Part shown: positions 34,652 to 44,207 of the stretch, in pieces
How the letters are laid out: every line of letters begins with the position of its first letter
Numbering within the stretch: position 1 is the first letter of the stretch
Origin: Macrococcoides equi
GTDB lineage: Bacteria > Bacillota > Bacilli > Staphylococcales > Staphylococcaceae
DNA length: 64,000 nucleotides
Assembly: GCF_047425865.1 (NCBI RefSeq)
Contig: NZ_CP179735.1
Strand: one strand, 5' to 3'
Translations under genes and position numbers: made by a program
Notes under the pieces: model-generated
Told to the model about the DNA's origin: nothing
The model's database searches: none
What the model saw: the letters and a program-made list of their open reading frames with translations, nothing else

Positions 34652-35533
34652 CTAGCCCTTTAAGAAGTCTTGTTCTTTATAAGTTGGATTAGGGTATTTG
34701 TAGAAACCTTCATGGGTTGCCACACCTAGTTTTCCGGCATCGATGTATTCTTTTAACATCTCTGTGACGCATTTCAACTGTGGATGTGTAATAGATGCCT
34801 GCACTGAAATATTATAGGCAGTTGTGAGTCCCACAACATCCAGAATACCGAATGGTCCGACAGGTGATCCTGTCGCTAACATCCATGTTCTGTCGATTGT
34901 TTCTATATCACCGACACCATGCGCATAAAGAAGTTCAGCAGATTGTAATAATGGTACGAGTAGAGAGTTGAGGATATAGCCAGGTTGCTCTTTTTTCACA
35001 AGAATCGGCACCATATTAATTTGCTTTGCAAAGTCCATGACAATTTGATTATATTTAGGATCTGTCGTGTCATGACTCATCACTTCAGCAATATTATTCT
35101 GCCAGATTGAGTTTGCAAAGTGCAAGGCTAAGAATCTATCCGGTCTGTCAGTATAATCACGGAATGTACTTGGTATCATTGTTGAGGAATTGGTTAAGAA
35201 TAACGTTTTTTCCGGTGCAAGTCCCTGCATACTTTCATATAATTCTTTCTTAGCATGCATATTTTCAGCAATCGATTCAATCATCACATCACTGTCATCA
35301 AGCACTTCTTTCATATCCATTGAAATTTTGATGCTATCATACGCTCTTTGTGCTCTATCTTGGTCATTGAAATATGCTCCGTAAATAGGGATTAAACGTG
35401 TGAGTTTCTCCTGCATACGCTTTATTGAAGCCTCAGTTCTGGCAAACATGATGACATTACAATCAAAGAACGCACATTGAAAAGCAATTTGACTTCCAAG
35501 CACTCCACCACCGACGATACTTACGTTTTTCAT
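34652..35533 (-). CDS. 3-hydroxyacyl-CoA dehydrogenase
   Basis: 293 aa, the length of single-domain 3-hydroxybutyryl-CoA dehydrogenases. The Rossmann motif is VSIVGGGVLGSQIAFQCAF at the N-terminus; then LTNSSTMIPSTF, ALHFANSIWQNNIAEVM (catalytic His), PVLVKKEQPGYILNSLLVPLL-like (ILVKKEQPGYILN) and the C-terminal GPFGILDVVGL. It oxidises 3-hydroxyacyl-CoA with NAD+. No thiolase or enoyl-CoA hydratase is next to it. AGGAG precedes the ATG. The deacetylase gene lies 27 bp upstream and may share its transcript. Confidence 0.88.
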   Translation of the reverse strand: MKNVSIVGGGVLGSQIAFQCAFFDCNVIMFARTEASIKRMQEKLTRLIPIYGAYFNDQDRAQRAYDSIKISMDMKEVLDDSDVMIESIAENMHAKKELYESMQGLAPEKTLFLTNSSTMIPSTFRDYTDRPDRFLALHFANSIWQNNIAEVMSHDTTDPKYNQIVMDFAKQINMVPILVKKEQPGYILNSLLVPLLQSAELLYAHGVGDIETIDRTWMLATGSPVGPFGILDVVGLTTAYNISVQASITHPQLKCVTEMLKEYIDAGKLGVATHEGFYKYPNPTYKEQDFLKG

Positions 35534-35560
35534 TGACTACCACTCCTTATATTTAATCAG

Positions 35561-36247
35561 TTAGGCGCTGTAATTCCCGTAATACGGGCCACGCTTACTA
35601 TGTTTATTTAAATGTAAAAGGTGAGAAACTGTTGTAAAACGATAACCTTGTGCGCGTAAATTATAGATGACTGCCGGTAAGTTATTCGCTGTTGTCGCAT
35701 GTGAGTCATGCATCAGGATAATTGAACCCGGACGTACTTGCTGATTAATATACATATTCATTGATGCAGCAGTAGGTACTTTCCAGTCCAGCGTATCAAC
35801 ATTCCATAAAATAACTGGGACTTTACTATATTTTAAAGTACTGTAATTAAAGTTACCGTAAGGCGGTCTGAAAACTGTCGGAGCTTTTCCGGCATATTTT
35901 TTAACAGTGTAGTAGCCGCTGTTAATTTGTGTCTTAATACGACTTTGGGTGATACTTGTTAAATTAGCATGGCTATAAGTATGGTGACCTATTTCATGAC
36001 CATGTAATGCAACTTGACGTGCAAGTTGTGGGTATTGCTTGGATGATTGTCCTACCATAAAAAATGTAGCAGGAATTTTCTGCTGACCTAATGTTCTAAG
36101 TATCGAGGCAGTACCAGCACCGGGACCATCATCAAATGTGAGTGCGATATACCCTTTAAATGGTGCAGATTTAGCATAAGAATTTTCTTCAGGAAGTAAT
36201 AAAAATGTGCATATTAATGATAAAAAAACAAGCAGCAGTTTCTTCAT
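35561..36247 (-). CDS. Secreted polysaccharide deacetylase
   Basis: 228 aa with signal peptide (MKKLLLVFLSLICTFLLLP...SYA, about 1-25). All NodB motifs are present: LTFDDGPG (metal Asp), HGHEIGHHTYSH (two metal His), FRPPYGNFN, WNVDTLDWK and LMHDSHATT. It probably removes N-acetyl groups from peptidoglycan or another amino-sugar polymer outside the cell, which can raise lysozyme resistance. AAGGAT precedes the ATG. Confidence 0.93.
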   Translation of the reverse strand: MKKLLLVFLSLICTFLLLPEENSYAKSAPFKGYIALTFDDGPGAGTASILRTLGQQKIPATFFMVGQSSKQYPQLARQVALHGHEIGHHTYSHANLTSITQSRIKTQINSGYYTVKKYAGKAPTVFRPPYGNFNYSTLKYSKVPVILWNVDTLDWKVPTAASMNMYINQQVRPGSIILMHDSHATTANNLPAVIYNLRAQGYRFTTVSHLLHLNKHSKRGPYYGNYSA

Positions 36248-36479
36248 ATTTATCCTTCTTTCTATCGTTCTATTCTACTCTATTATACATCACTTCAAAT
36301 ATTTGTATGCTTATATTTGTGACAAAATGCGCATGTTTATGTAAATGTTATGTGTGATATGAAAGGGAAAGTTTTCATTTAGTGCGATAATTGGTAAAAT
36401 AGTATCAATATATAAAAAGAGAAGAGTAAATTTATAGTAAGTGATGAAAATTTTTTAAGGGTCACGGAGGCGCAACACA

Positions 36480-37601
36480 ATGACAAACGAATTAAATATC
36501 GACATCCAGGAGCAGGAAGAAAAAAAGGAATATGCGGCAGAGAACTTTAATAACTATACGCTGGACCATTATTTAGCGGGATTATCTAAAGATGAACTTA
36601 AAAATATTTGTCGTAATTTAAGTATTAAAGGCTTTTCCTCTAAAAATAAGGAAGATTTAATTCAGTTAATTACAACATCATATTTTAGTGACTTCACAAT
36701 TTTGCAATCCATGCTAAAGAGCTATGATAGTGGCTATAAAGTGGTGCTGGATAAGCTGAGTGAGCAGGCAGAGAATTATATGGTGTTCCACTATGATGTA
36801 CCAGATGATGTGTTCTTATTCTACGCACAAGACACTGAACTGCTCTTCATCCCAAAAGATGTTAAAACACATTTTTTGGCTTACAAGAAAGAACACCCTG
36901 AATTTAAAGCAGATATTGATAATATTCATTTCTACAGAAGCGCTTTAAATTTATATGGCTTTGTGAGTTTAAAACACTTACAGACTTTAAAAGAAAAATA
37001 TTACAGTGTAAAACAATCTGAAGAAGAGATTCGTGAAGAGATCATTGCACTGATGCCTGAATACGAACCAATGATATCAGGTAGCAGTATTAAACATATT
37101 GAACTTGCACCTGTGCAACTGAATTTACAGGCACTCACAGAAGGTAAAACGTATTATATACCTTCTTTTGATGAATTTATTGCATATACAGAGCGTTTCT
37201 ATATTGAACGTACGCAGGAAGTACAAGCGTTAGAGCGCTATTTAGCTGATCATATTATCGAAGATTTTAAAGATACTGATACTTCCCGCTTAATAGTGAA
37301 TACAATTTTATTTGGTCTGCGTGCTAATGAGACACCTGACCAAATTCTGTTGCATATTGATAACGTTGAAGCGAATGGCTTTATGCAGTTTAATACGCGT
37401 GATGAACTTATAGTCTTAATTCGTGAAGCATTGAATACGACCCGATTATGGACACTTCATGGCTTTAAGAAAGCCGAAACAAACAGCACAGCAAAGAAAG
37501 TTAAGAAAAAACACGTGCAGGTTAAACGTAAAACAAAAAAACGTGGTAAAAATAGGAATATTGCGCACGTCGCTAAACTTAAAGCGCAAGAGAAAAGGTA
37601 A
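36480..37601 (+). CDS. SAP-like domain protein of unknown function
   Basis: 373 aa with GGAGG upstream of the ATG. An N-terminal helix-turn-helix of SAP or Rho-N type is visible (HYLAGLSKDELKNICRNLSIKGFSSKNKEDLIQLI, about 28-63), which in other proteins binds nucleic acids. The middle is helical and unassigned. The C-terminus (about 330-373) is very basic (KKVKKKHVQVKRKTKKRGKNR), consistent with RNA or DNA binding. No catalytic motif is seen. Confidence 0.7.
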   Translation: MTNELNIDIQEQEEKKEYAAENFNNYTLDHYLAGLSKDELKNICRNLSIKGFSSKNKEDLIQLITTSYFSDFTILQSMLKSYDSGYKVVLDKLSEQAENYMVFHYDVPDDVFLFYAQDTELLFIPKDVKTHFLAYKKEHPEFKADIDNIHFYRSALNLYGFVSLKHLQTLKEKYYSVKQSEEEIREEIIALMPEYEPMISGSSIKHIELAPVQLNLQALTEGKTYYIPSFDEFIAYTERFYIERTQEVQALERYLADHIIEDFKDTDTSRLIVNTILFGLRANETPDQILLHIDNVEANGFMQFNTRDELIVLIREALNTTRLWTLHGFKKAETNSTAKKVKKKHVQVKRKTKKRGKNRNIAHVAKLKAQEKR

Positions 37602-37676
37602 ATTCAAGCATTTCACTAGTGAGAAGTGCTAATTGATGATATAGTTTATCATAACTTACATTTTGAGGTGAAATCG

Positions 37677-37928
37677 TTGAATAGAACTGGACAAACAACT
37701 GTGTGGGGACGAATATACAATATTTTAAATATTGCTGTGGTCATCCTGATCATTATTCAATTAATCTCACATATGAATTTTAATATGCTCATCATATGTT
37801 CATTTGCAGCGTTACTTGTACTTGGACTATTAGATAGTTTAGATCGTAATGCGTGGCGTGAGAATATGTTCCGTCATATATTTGATTTTATATTACTCGT
37901 ATTATTCGCATTTTTATATTTCGGATAG
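37677..37928 (+). CDS. Small membrane protein, TTG start
   Basis: 83 aa with three membrane segments (about 13-33, 35-50 and 65-82). The TTG at 37677 has GAGGTGA eight bases upstream, while the in-frame ATG at 37626 has no ribosome-binding site and would add an unusual hydrophilic leader. No domain recognised. Confidence 0.65.
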   Translation: MNRTGQTTVWGRIYNILNIAVVILIIIQLISHMNFNMLIICSFAALLVLGLLDSLDRNAWRENMFRHIFDFILLVLFAFLYFG

Positions 37929-38024
37929 TTTCCGATTTGTCACAAATTAAGGCTTCAATCTATTGAAATCTCTTGTATGTTCAACATATAATGAGAGTTA
38001 TTCGAATAGATTGGAGTCTTTTTT

Positions 38025-38963
38025 ATGAAAACAAATGTATATTTTAACCATGATGGTGGAGTAGATGATTTAATCTCGCTATTTTTATTATTACAGATGG
38101 ATACAGTCAAACTAACAGGTGTGAGTGTTATTGATGCGGATTGTTATATTGAACCGGCAACATATGCATCACGTAAAATTATTGACCGCTTCGGAGATGG
38201 AAAGCTTGAAACAGCGAAATCAATTATCCGTGGTAAAAACCCTTTTCCAAAAGACTGGAGAATGCACGCATTCTTTATGGATGCATTACCTATCTTAAAC
38301 GAAAAAGGTTCGATAGATGCACCTCTTGCTGAAATTCCTGCACATCAGCATTTAATCAATGCGGTGATGAATGAAAAAGAGAAGACGACACTGTTATTTA
38401 CAGGACCATTATCAGATTTAGCTGAAGCGTTAAAAATAGAACCTAAAATCGTTGAAAAAATTGACAAGTTAGTATGGATGGGCGGCACTTATCTACCGGA
38501 TGGAAACGTTCATGAACCTGAGCATGATGGTACAGCTGAGTGGAATGCTTACTGGGATCCTGAAGCAGTTGGTGTAGTATTTGATGCGGACATTAAAATT
38601 GATATGATCGCACTGGAAAGTACAAATCAAGTGCCATTAACGCCAGCCATTCGCCAAATGTGGGCAAACGATCGTAAATATCCAGGTGTCGATTTCTTAG
38701 GTGTAAGTTATGCGGTTGTTCCGCCATTAGTACATTTTATTACTAATTCAACATACTTCTTATGGGATGTGTTAACGACAGCATCAGTCGGTAATCCTGA
38801 ATTAGTGAAATCAAAAGAAATCTTATCAGGCGTCTATACGGAAGGGCCTAGCCAAGGTAGAACGTATGAAATGGAAGGTGGCCGTCCAGTGAACGTAGTC
38901 TATGATGTAGATCATGACGGTTTCTTTAATTACATTACAGATTTAGCAAAGAAAGTGAAATAA
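38025..38963 (+). CDS. Nucleoside hydrolase (IUNH family)
   Basis: 312 aa. The calcium-binding N-terminal motif reads FNHDGGVDDLISLF, with Asn where most members have the first Asp (D-x-D-x-x-x-D-D). Later motifs are LLFTGPLSDLAEAL, VWMGGTYLPDGNV, AEWNAYWDPEAVGVVF and MIALESTNQVPLT, all typical. It would split nucleosides into base and ribose. The Asn variant may mark a subfamily with a different ligand. A terminator follows at once. Confidence 0.88.
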   Translation: MKTNVYFNHDGGVDDLISLFLLLQMDTVKLTGVSVIDADCYIEPATYASRKIIDRFGDGKLETAKSIIRGKNPFPKDWRMHAFFMDALPILNEKGSIDAPLAEIPAHQHLINAVMNEKEKTTLLFTGPLSDLAEALKIEPKIVEKIDKLVWMGGTYLPDGNVHEPEHDGTAEWNAYWDPEAVGVVFDADIKIDMIALESTNQVPLTPAIRQMWANDRKYPGVDFLGVSYAVVPPLVHFITNSTYFLWDVLTTASVGNPELVKSKEILSGVYTEGPSQGRTYEMEGGRPVNVVYDVDHDGFFNYITDLAKKVK

Positions 38964-38978
38964 GATTTGGACATATAT

Positions 38979-39031
38979 AAAGTTACAAAACTATCATTGT
39001 TCTAAGATGTTAGTTTTGTAACTTTTTTTAA
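38979..39031 (+). terminator. Intrinsic terminator after the nucleoside hydrolase gene
   Basis: AAAGTTACAAAACTA and TAGTTTTGTAACTTT form a 15-bp stem around a 17-base loop, then T run. Confidence 0.88.
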
Positions 39032-39152
39032 TGTTAGCTTCATTTTTCTTATACCTTAAAATACGATGATGTAGCACAATACATTATTCCTTGATACACT
39101 AAATACAACAATTTAAAAATTGGTACACATACTTTTATTTCAAAGGAGGGGT

Positions 39153-39830
39153 ATGATGCAGGTATTGTTAGTTGAAGATGATTTACGCTTAGGAAAGATG
39201 ATGAAAATGCTACTCACAAAACAAAATCACATTGTTACCTGGCTGACTAATGGGGAAGATGCGCTGGATTATGCTGCAACGAAGCGCTTTGATATTATTT
39301 TGCTCGACTGGATGTTACCGGACGTACAAGGAATCGATATATTGAAGCAAATTCGTTCGCAACATATCGCTACGCCGATTATTATGATGACAGCGAAAGG
39401 TGAACTGGAAGATAAAGTGTCTGGATTTGAAACAGGTGCGGATGATTATATTGTGAAGCCATTCGAGTTTGAAGAACTACACATCAGAATGAATGCATTA
39501 CACCGTCGTAATGTAGGACAAATGACAAACATGCTTGAAGTAGGACCTATTGCTGTAGATACGACAAAGAAAAAAGTACTTATTGATGGTACTGATATTA
39601 ACTTAACCAACAAAGAGTATACACTGCTTGTATTGTTAATGGAGTATCAAGGTGTTGTCGCTAAAGATATGATACTTGATAAAGTGTGGTCGATTGATGA
39701 AGTTGTGAGCGATAATAATGTAGAAACACTCGTTAAGCGCTTACGACAAAAGTTAGGGACATCTATTGCCCCTTACAAGGTGAAAGCAATAAGAAATATG
39801 GGATATATATTAACCGATGATGCATCCTAA
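39153..39830 (+). CDS. OmpR-family response regulator
   Basis: 225 aa from the ATG at 39153, preceded by AAAGGAGGGG; an earlier in-frame start at 39120 lacks a site. Receiver domain: VLLVEDDLRLG, LLDWMLPDVQG (phospho-Asp), MMTAKGE and VKPFEFEEL (Lys). Winged-helix output domain: NLTNKEYTLLVLLMEYQGVV and DNNVETLVKRLRQKL. Its end overlaps the kinase gene by 14 bp. The likely target is the tandem repeat at 41017, before the metal exporter. Confidence 0.93.
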   Translation: MMQVLLVEDDLRLGKMMKMLLTKQNHIVTWLTNGEDALDYAATKRFDIILLDWMLPDVQGIDILKQIRSQHIATPIIMMTAKGELEDKVSGFETGADDYIVKPFEFEELHIRMNALHRRNVGQMTNMLEVGPIAVDTTKKKVLIDGTDINLTNKEYTLLVLLMEYQGVVAKDMILDKVWSIDEVVSDNNVETLVKRLRQKLGTSIAPYKVKAIRNMGYILTDDAS

Positions 39831-41007
39831 ACAAGGTCGCCTGTATCTACTCTTTGCCTCAAGTGTCTTTGTTTTACTCGTTACATTTTCTATTATTGCG
39901 TATGTCACCACATTATCAAGCATTAATTATCAGTTGAAACTTAAATCGGATCACATTCTGTCATCAGAGTTCAAAGAACACTTTAAACAAAAGCAGGACG
40001 GACTCCATTTATTACTAAATAATGATACTGAGGAAAGTAGTAATCAAATTTACTTTATAACGCAGGACAATGCGATTATTAAACAACCAGACTATGACCG
40101 TCAGTTGATTGCACAAATCAACACACAACTCACCGACGATAAAGAGTTTAGGCATCGCTATATGAATATTGACAATGCGCATTATTATGTTTCAGGTAAG
40201 AAAGTACAACTTGCTAATCACGAGATGGTGTATATGTATACGGTATTTGAATCGACAGAGAGTTACCACGGGCTATCACAACTGAAGAACGTACTAATTG
40301 GTCTCACTGTCATCTATATCTTTCTTATATTACTAATGACTTATTTCTTCTCAAAGAAAGCGATGGCGCCGCTTGAATATGCGGTGACGCGAGAGAAACA
40401 GTTTGTGCAGGATGCATCGCACGAATTAAAAACGCCACTTGCGGTCATGAAGGCTGGCACTGAAGTGATTGAACAGTTTGACGGAGACCGATTATCTGAT
40501 GTTGGTAAAGAGATGATTATAGATATGAAGAATGAAATTAATCATATGACAGCCCTCATTGGAGATTTGCTCTCGCTCTCTCGTCTGGATGGTAATATGG
40601 CTGTTGAAGCGGTCAATTTAAGTGAAATTGTTGTAGAGCGTATACACCACTTTGAACGTCAACAAGTCACGGTCATAGCTGATATTAAGCAGAATGTTAT
40701 CATTAAAGGTAATGCACAGGCGTTAAAGCAGGCACTATCTATTCTTTTTGAGAATGCAGTAAAATATGTCGAGCATCCGCAAATCATCATTCGATTATCT
40801 GAACATGAATTAATCTTTAAAGATAATGGACCAGGTGTTGCAGAAAAAGATCTATCGCATATGTTTGAAAGGTTCTATCGTGGGAACACGACGAAAGAGG
40901 GTTCAGGTATCGGGTTAGCACTATTTAAAGAAATCATGGACCAACATCAGGCTAAAGTTCATGTTAGTAATGATAATGGATTAACTTTTAAAATAAATTT
41001 TAAATAA
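39817..41007 (+). CDS. Sensor histidine kinase
   Basis: 396 aa. Membrane segments at about 11-31 and 156-178 enclose an extracellular sensor loop of about 120 residues. The H-box is FVQDASHELKTPLAVMK, the N-box ILFENAVKYVEH, then DNGPGV (G1), MFERFYRG (F) and GSGIGLALFKEI (G2). It phosphorylates the preceding response regulator. The signal is unknown; the CDF exporter downstream suggests metal or envelope stress. Confidence 0.93.
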   Translation: MMHPKQGRLYLLFASSVFVLLVTFSIIAYVTTLSSINYQLKLKSDHILSSEFKEHFKQKQDGLHLLLNNDTEESSNQIYFITQDNAIIKQPDYDRQLIAQINTQLTDDKEFRHRYMNIDNAHYYVSGKKVQLANHEMVYMYTVFESTESYHGLSQLKNVLIGLTVIYIFLILLMTYFFSKKAMAPLEYAVTREKQFVQDASHELKTPLAVMKAGTEVIEQFDGDRLSDVGKEMIIDMKNEINHMTALIGDLLSLSRLDGNMAVEAVNLSEIVVERIHHFERQQVTVIADIKQNVIIKGNAQALKQALSILFENAVKYVEHPQIIIRLSEHELIFKDNGPGVAEKDLSHMFERFYRGNTTKEGSGIGLALFKEIMDQHQAKVHVSNDNGLTFKINFK

Positions 41008-41016
41008 TATATTAAA

Positions 41017-41038
41017 TGTCAGTTTGATGTCAGTTTCA
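41017..41038 (+). promoter_or_regulatory. Candidate response-regulator site: two 11-bp direct repeats
   Basis: TGTCAGTTTGA (41017-41027) and TGTCAGTTTCA (41028-41038) lie head to tail with an 11-bp period, one helical turn, as expected for an OmpR-type dimer. They sit 58 bp before the DUF2231 start codon and just after the kinase gene, near a -35 position. Confidence 0.65.
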
Positions 41039-41095
41039 CTTGTTATCTTATGTGTATAGAAAATAACTTATAAGAAAACAGGAGGAATTAACATT

Positions 41096-41521
41096 ATGCC
41101 ATTACATCCATTAATCGTACACTTTCCAATCGCTTTATTACTTGTCGGAACATTATTTGAACTTTTATCATTAAAATACAGAAAGCAACTTAACTTAGCA
41201 GGAACAATATTACTTGCCTTAGGATTTGTTAGTGGTGTTGTTGCATTTTTAACAGGAGACAGCGGAGAGCGTTTTGCTGAAATGCACTTTGGTGAAATTG
41301 AAAATATGGTGCATCAACATGAAGACATGGCACGCAATGCGATGATTATGTTTGGTCTTGCCGTTGGATTAAAATTTATCACACACTTTATGACACAATA
41401 TCAAAAAGCAATTTATATCGCAGTGATTGTTATTGCAATCATCGGTAGTGTATTATTAGCTTATACAGGTCACTTAGGTGGTCAAATCGTTTACGAAAAT
41501 GCCAAAATACTAAATCACTAA
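41096..41521 (+). CDS. DUF2231 membrane protein
   Basis: 141 aa with four membrane segments (about 8-25, 34-52, 80-98 and 106-125). It starts MPLHPLIVHFPIALLLVGTLFELL, where the HPxxVHFP motif is the family signature; the His residues might bind haem or metal. GGAGG precedes the ATG. It is 13 bp from the CDF exporter gene, which suggests a shared role in metal handling. Its function is not established. Confidence 0.88.
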   Translation: MPLHPLIVHFPIALLLVGTLFELLSLKYRKQLNLAGTILLALGFVSGVVAFLTGDSGERFAEMHFGEIENMVHQHEDMARNAMIMFGLAVGLKFITHFMTQYQKAIYIAVIVIAIIGSVLLAYTGHLGGQIVYENAKILNH

Positions 41522-41534
41522 AAGGAAGATTATT

Positions 41535-42485
41535 ATGAGAAAACAATTAGACAGTCCAACATATTTTCACCACGTGGAACATTTAAAACACCAGCAAGGC
41601 TCGAAACGAACACTATGGGCATCATTATATATTACTTTATTCTTCACGATTGTTGAAATTGTCGGCGGAATATTATCAAACTCACTCGCATTATTATCAG
41701 ACTCAATGCATATGATGAGTGATGTACTCGCGTTAGGATTATCGATGGTTGCAATCTATTTTGCATCAAAAGCACCTACTGCTAAATATACATTCGGCTT
41801 TTTACGACTTGAAATACTTGCTGCATTACTTAATGGTCTTGCGTTAATCGTTATCGCATTAGGTATTACGTATGAAGGTATTATGCGTATCATACATCCG
41901 CAAACGGTTGATGTGAAACTTATGTTGATTATTTCTACGATTGGTCTAATTGTAAATATTATTTTAACGATTATTTTAACACGTTCATTAAAAGGTGAAG
42001 ACAATATTAATGTTCAAAGTGCATTATGGCATTTTATTGGTGACTTACTGAATTCAGTAGGTGTTATCGCTGCAGTCATCATCATCTATTTCACACACTG
42101 GATACTGATTGACCCTATCTTAAGTATTATTATTTCTATTATTATCTTCCGCGGAGGATATAAGATTTGTAAGAATACATGGGGTATCTTAATGGAAAGT
42201 GTACCTGAAGGTTTGGATACCGATGAAATCATCAGTAGTATGAAAGCACATCCAGCAGTTGTTGATGTGCATGAATTCCATCTATGGTCAATCACAACAG
42301 ACCACCCTTCAATTACAGCACACGTTGTCGTAGAACCATCGACAGATGATAAGAACTATCAGGTTATTAATGAGTTATCAAACATGTTATCTGAAAAATA
42401 TAATTTAAAACACTCAACGCTTCAAATTGAACATCTGGAAAAGAACAATCCTGATAATCAATATTTTGATGAGATTAAAGCTTAG
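41535..42485 (+). CDS. Cation diffusion facilitator (zinc/cobalt exporter)
   Basis: 316 aa. Six membrane segments with the CDF metal-site motifs: SNSLALLSDSMHMMSDVLALGLSM (HxxxD in segment 2) and ALWHFIGDLLNSVGVI (HxxxD in segment 5). A cytosolic C-terminal domain follows with HEFHLWSITTDHPSITAHVVV. It exports Zn2+, Co2+ or Cd2+ by proton antiport. The two-component system and DUF2231 gene upstream likely regulate or assist it. Confidence 0.93.
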   Translation: MRKQLDSPTYFHHVEHLKHQQGSKRTLWASLYITLFFTIVEIVGGILSNSLALLSDSMHMMSDVLALGLSMVAIYFASKAPTAKYTFGFLRLEILAALLNGLALIVIALGITYEGIMRIIHPQTVDVKLMLIISTIGLIVNIILTIILTRSLKGEDNINVQSALWHFIGDLLNSVGVIAAVIIIYFTHWILIDPILSIIISIIIFRGGYKICKNTWGILMESVPEGLDTDEIISSMKAHPAVVDVHEFHLWSITTDHPSITAHVVVEPSTDDKNYQVINELSNMLSEKYNLKHSTLQIEHLEKNNPDNQYFDEIKA

Positions 42486-42497
42486 AAATTTAAATAT

Positions 42498-42534
42498 AAA
42501 AAGAACCAGCTTTATTTACAAGCTGGTTCTTTTT
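42498..42534. terminator. Bidirectional terminator
   Basis: AAAAAGAACCAGCTT and AAGCTGGTTCTTTTT flank a 7-base loop and serve both the CDF gene and the convergent gene at 42536. Confidence 0.9.
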
Positions 42535-42535
42535 A

Positions 42536-42817
42536 TTAATACAGTGATTGATCTGCAGGTATGGGCGATACATCAGCTAATTTGTAAGTATCGTGACTAA
42601 TAAACTGAAGTTCGTCCAGGTAATGTGAAATATACCTTAACAAACGTAATAAAGTCAGCTCATCATTATTTGTTTCCATAATGCGATCATACTTAAGTGT
42701 TCGGCAACGCAAGCGCATAAATGAAGGGGCCTCGGTATAGTGTTCATTCTGATAGATAGAACAGTACCATCGCTGGTTGAATCTATCGAAAATTTCATAT
42801 TGATTTAAAGCATTCAT
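42536..42817 (-). CDS. Hypothetical protein (93 aa)
   Basis: 93 aa with a strong GAGGAGGGG upstream of the ATG at 42817 and a bidirectional terminator at its end, so it is likely real. No signal or membrane segment. It is rich in aromatic and charged residues (RWYCSIYQNEHYTEAPSFMRLRCRTLKYDR). No family recognised. Confidence 0.6.
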   Translation of the reverse strand: MNALNQYEIFDRFNQRWYCSIYQNEHYTEAPSFMRLRCRTLKYDRIMETNNDELTLLRLLRYISHYLDELQFISHDTYKLADVSPIPADQSLY

Positions 42818-43114
42818 TAAAGCCCCTCCTCTCTATATTTATCAATAAATATACCACGGAATGTGATGAATGAATACAGTAATAAATCGCATTAATAATA
42901 ATATATTTATGTTGTAATTGTTTATAGTTGTTTGATGTATCTATAATTAAATGTATATATTTAATCAATTCATTAATCTTAAATTAAATTTTTCATGAAT
43001 TGAAAAGGTTAGTTAATTTTATTTCATATTCATAATATTGTAAAAACATATTTTAAATCATGTAAAAGTAACTTATAATAAAATTAATACAACATAATAG
43101 ATTGGGTGAGGGAT
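42818..43114. other. AT-rich intergenic region with candidate -10 element
   Basis: Nearly 300 bp without a gene. TATAAT at 43074-43079 is a probable -10 for the lipoprotein gene at 43115. Near 42966-43001 AATTCAT and ATGAATT form a loose inverted repeat. I see nothing else. Confidence 0.5.
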
Positions 43115-44080
43115 TTGAAATATATATTAGGTATTTCAGCTTGTGTACTTTTATTGTTTACAACAGGATGTAGTAATCATGAAGAGAAAGTTATGAGTGC
43201 AAAGAGTATTAGAAAGTCACAGTATCTATACCAGTGGTCAGGTTCTAAAAAAGATGATATTATGCTGGTCAATTCAGCTGTGAAGCATTTCTTTGACCGA
43301 TATGAAGATGCCTATAATAAAAGTAATTACAATCTACTCACTTCATCAGTAAAATCAGGTTCAGTTGCTGAAAAAGAAATTAAAAAAGAAATCAAAAGTG
43401 GTAATTATCGTGATATGACAGTCTATAGTCATACGATTGATCAAATTACTTCAAAAAAAGATGAATATGTAGCATTAGTCGGTAAAGAAATCTCTAATTA
43501 TGCGACGAATGGCAGAACATATTCTGAAACGGTCTTTCATTTTGAATATGATTCGTCTTTAAAACAAATGATGATTACACAAGTGTCAGATGTTGATAAA
43601 AGTGAAATTAAAGTCAATGATCAATCTCAGGCGCAGAAAGATGCAAAAGGGAAAGGTGCTGTGATTGATGTGTTATCAACAGACTTTAAGAATAGCTTCT
43701 TCCAGGATAATAGCCGTTTTGCAGGGGGTGTAGCTGATCAGATGAGCTTCCAGGTGATAAAAGATAAGTTTGGAGACTTCTCAGATCATACGACTATTAA
43801 TCAGAAGAAATATTATATATTCGGTAATGCCGGAATTAACTTTAACAAACAGCTGGATGATAAGAGTACAGGTGCTGAAACCGCACAGGATATGGTCATT
43901 GTTCCAACGTACACTCTGTATCAGGATGTCATCGCTTTCTATGGTCATCCGCAACAGGAAAAGCTCGATCATACGAATGATCCGAGAGTTATCTATGAAA
44001 ATGAATCCGGCAGTGTGAAAGTTGCCTTCCATCTATCATCAAATAAAAAAGAAGTAGAATATATAGAGAAGTTACAATAA
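43115..44080 (+). CDS. Lipoprotein with TcaA-like NTF2 domain (paralogue 1)
   Basis: 321 aa from the TTG at 43115, which has GGGTGAGGG just upstream; the in-frame GTG at 43106 lies inside that site. Lipobox TTGC (Cys about residue 19). Residues about 50-165 (VKHFFDRYEDAYNKSNYNLL, SVKSGSVAEKEIKKEI, ISNYATNGRTYSETVFHFEY) form an NTF2-like domain of the type at the C-terminus of TcaA-family proteins. The C-terminal half is unassigned. It pairs with a paralogue 100 bp downstream. Confidence 0.75.
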   Translation: MKYILGISACVLLLFTTGCSNHEEKVMSAKSIRKSQYLYQWSGSKKDDIMLVNSAVKHFFDRYEDAYNKSNYNLLTSSVKSGSVAEKEIKKEIKSGNYRDMTVYSHTIDQITSKKDEYVALVGKEISNYATNGRTYSETVFHFEYDSSLKQMMITQVSDVDKSEIKVNDQSQAQKDAKGKGAVIDVLSTDFKNSFFQDNSRFAGGVADQMSFQVIKDKFGDFSDHTTINQKKYYIFGNAGINFNKQLDDKSTGAETAQDMVIVPTYTLYQDVIAFYGHPQQEKLDHTNDPRVIYENESGSVKVAFHLSSNKKEVEYIEKLQ

Positions 44081-44122
44081 AAAGCCGGCTAAGCGATTAA
44101 TCATCGCTTGTCTGGCTTTTTG
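44079..44122 (+). terminator. Intrinsic terminator between the two lipoprotein genes
   Basis: AAAAAGCCGG and CTGGCTTTTT enclose an AAGCGATT...CATCGCTT inner stem, giving a long imperfect hairpin with a T run. Confidence 0.85.
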
Positions 44123-44207
44123 TTTATCACAGCATCTGTTATCTTTTCGGTACTTTTACGCAACTGTGGTAAAATATAATAAAATAACTTAATGGATGGT
44201 GTTCTTT

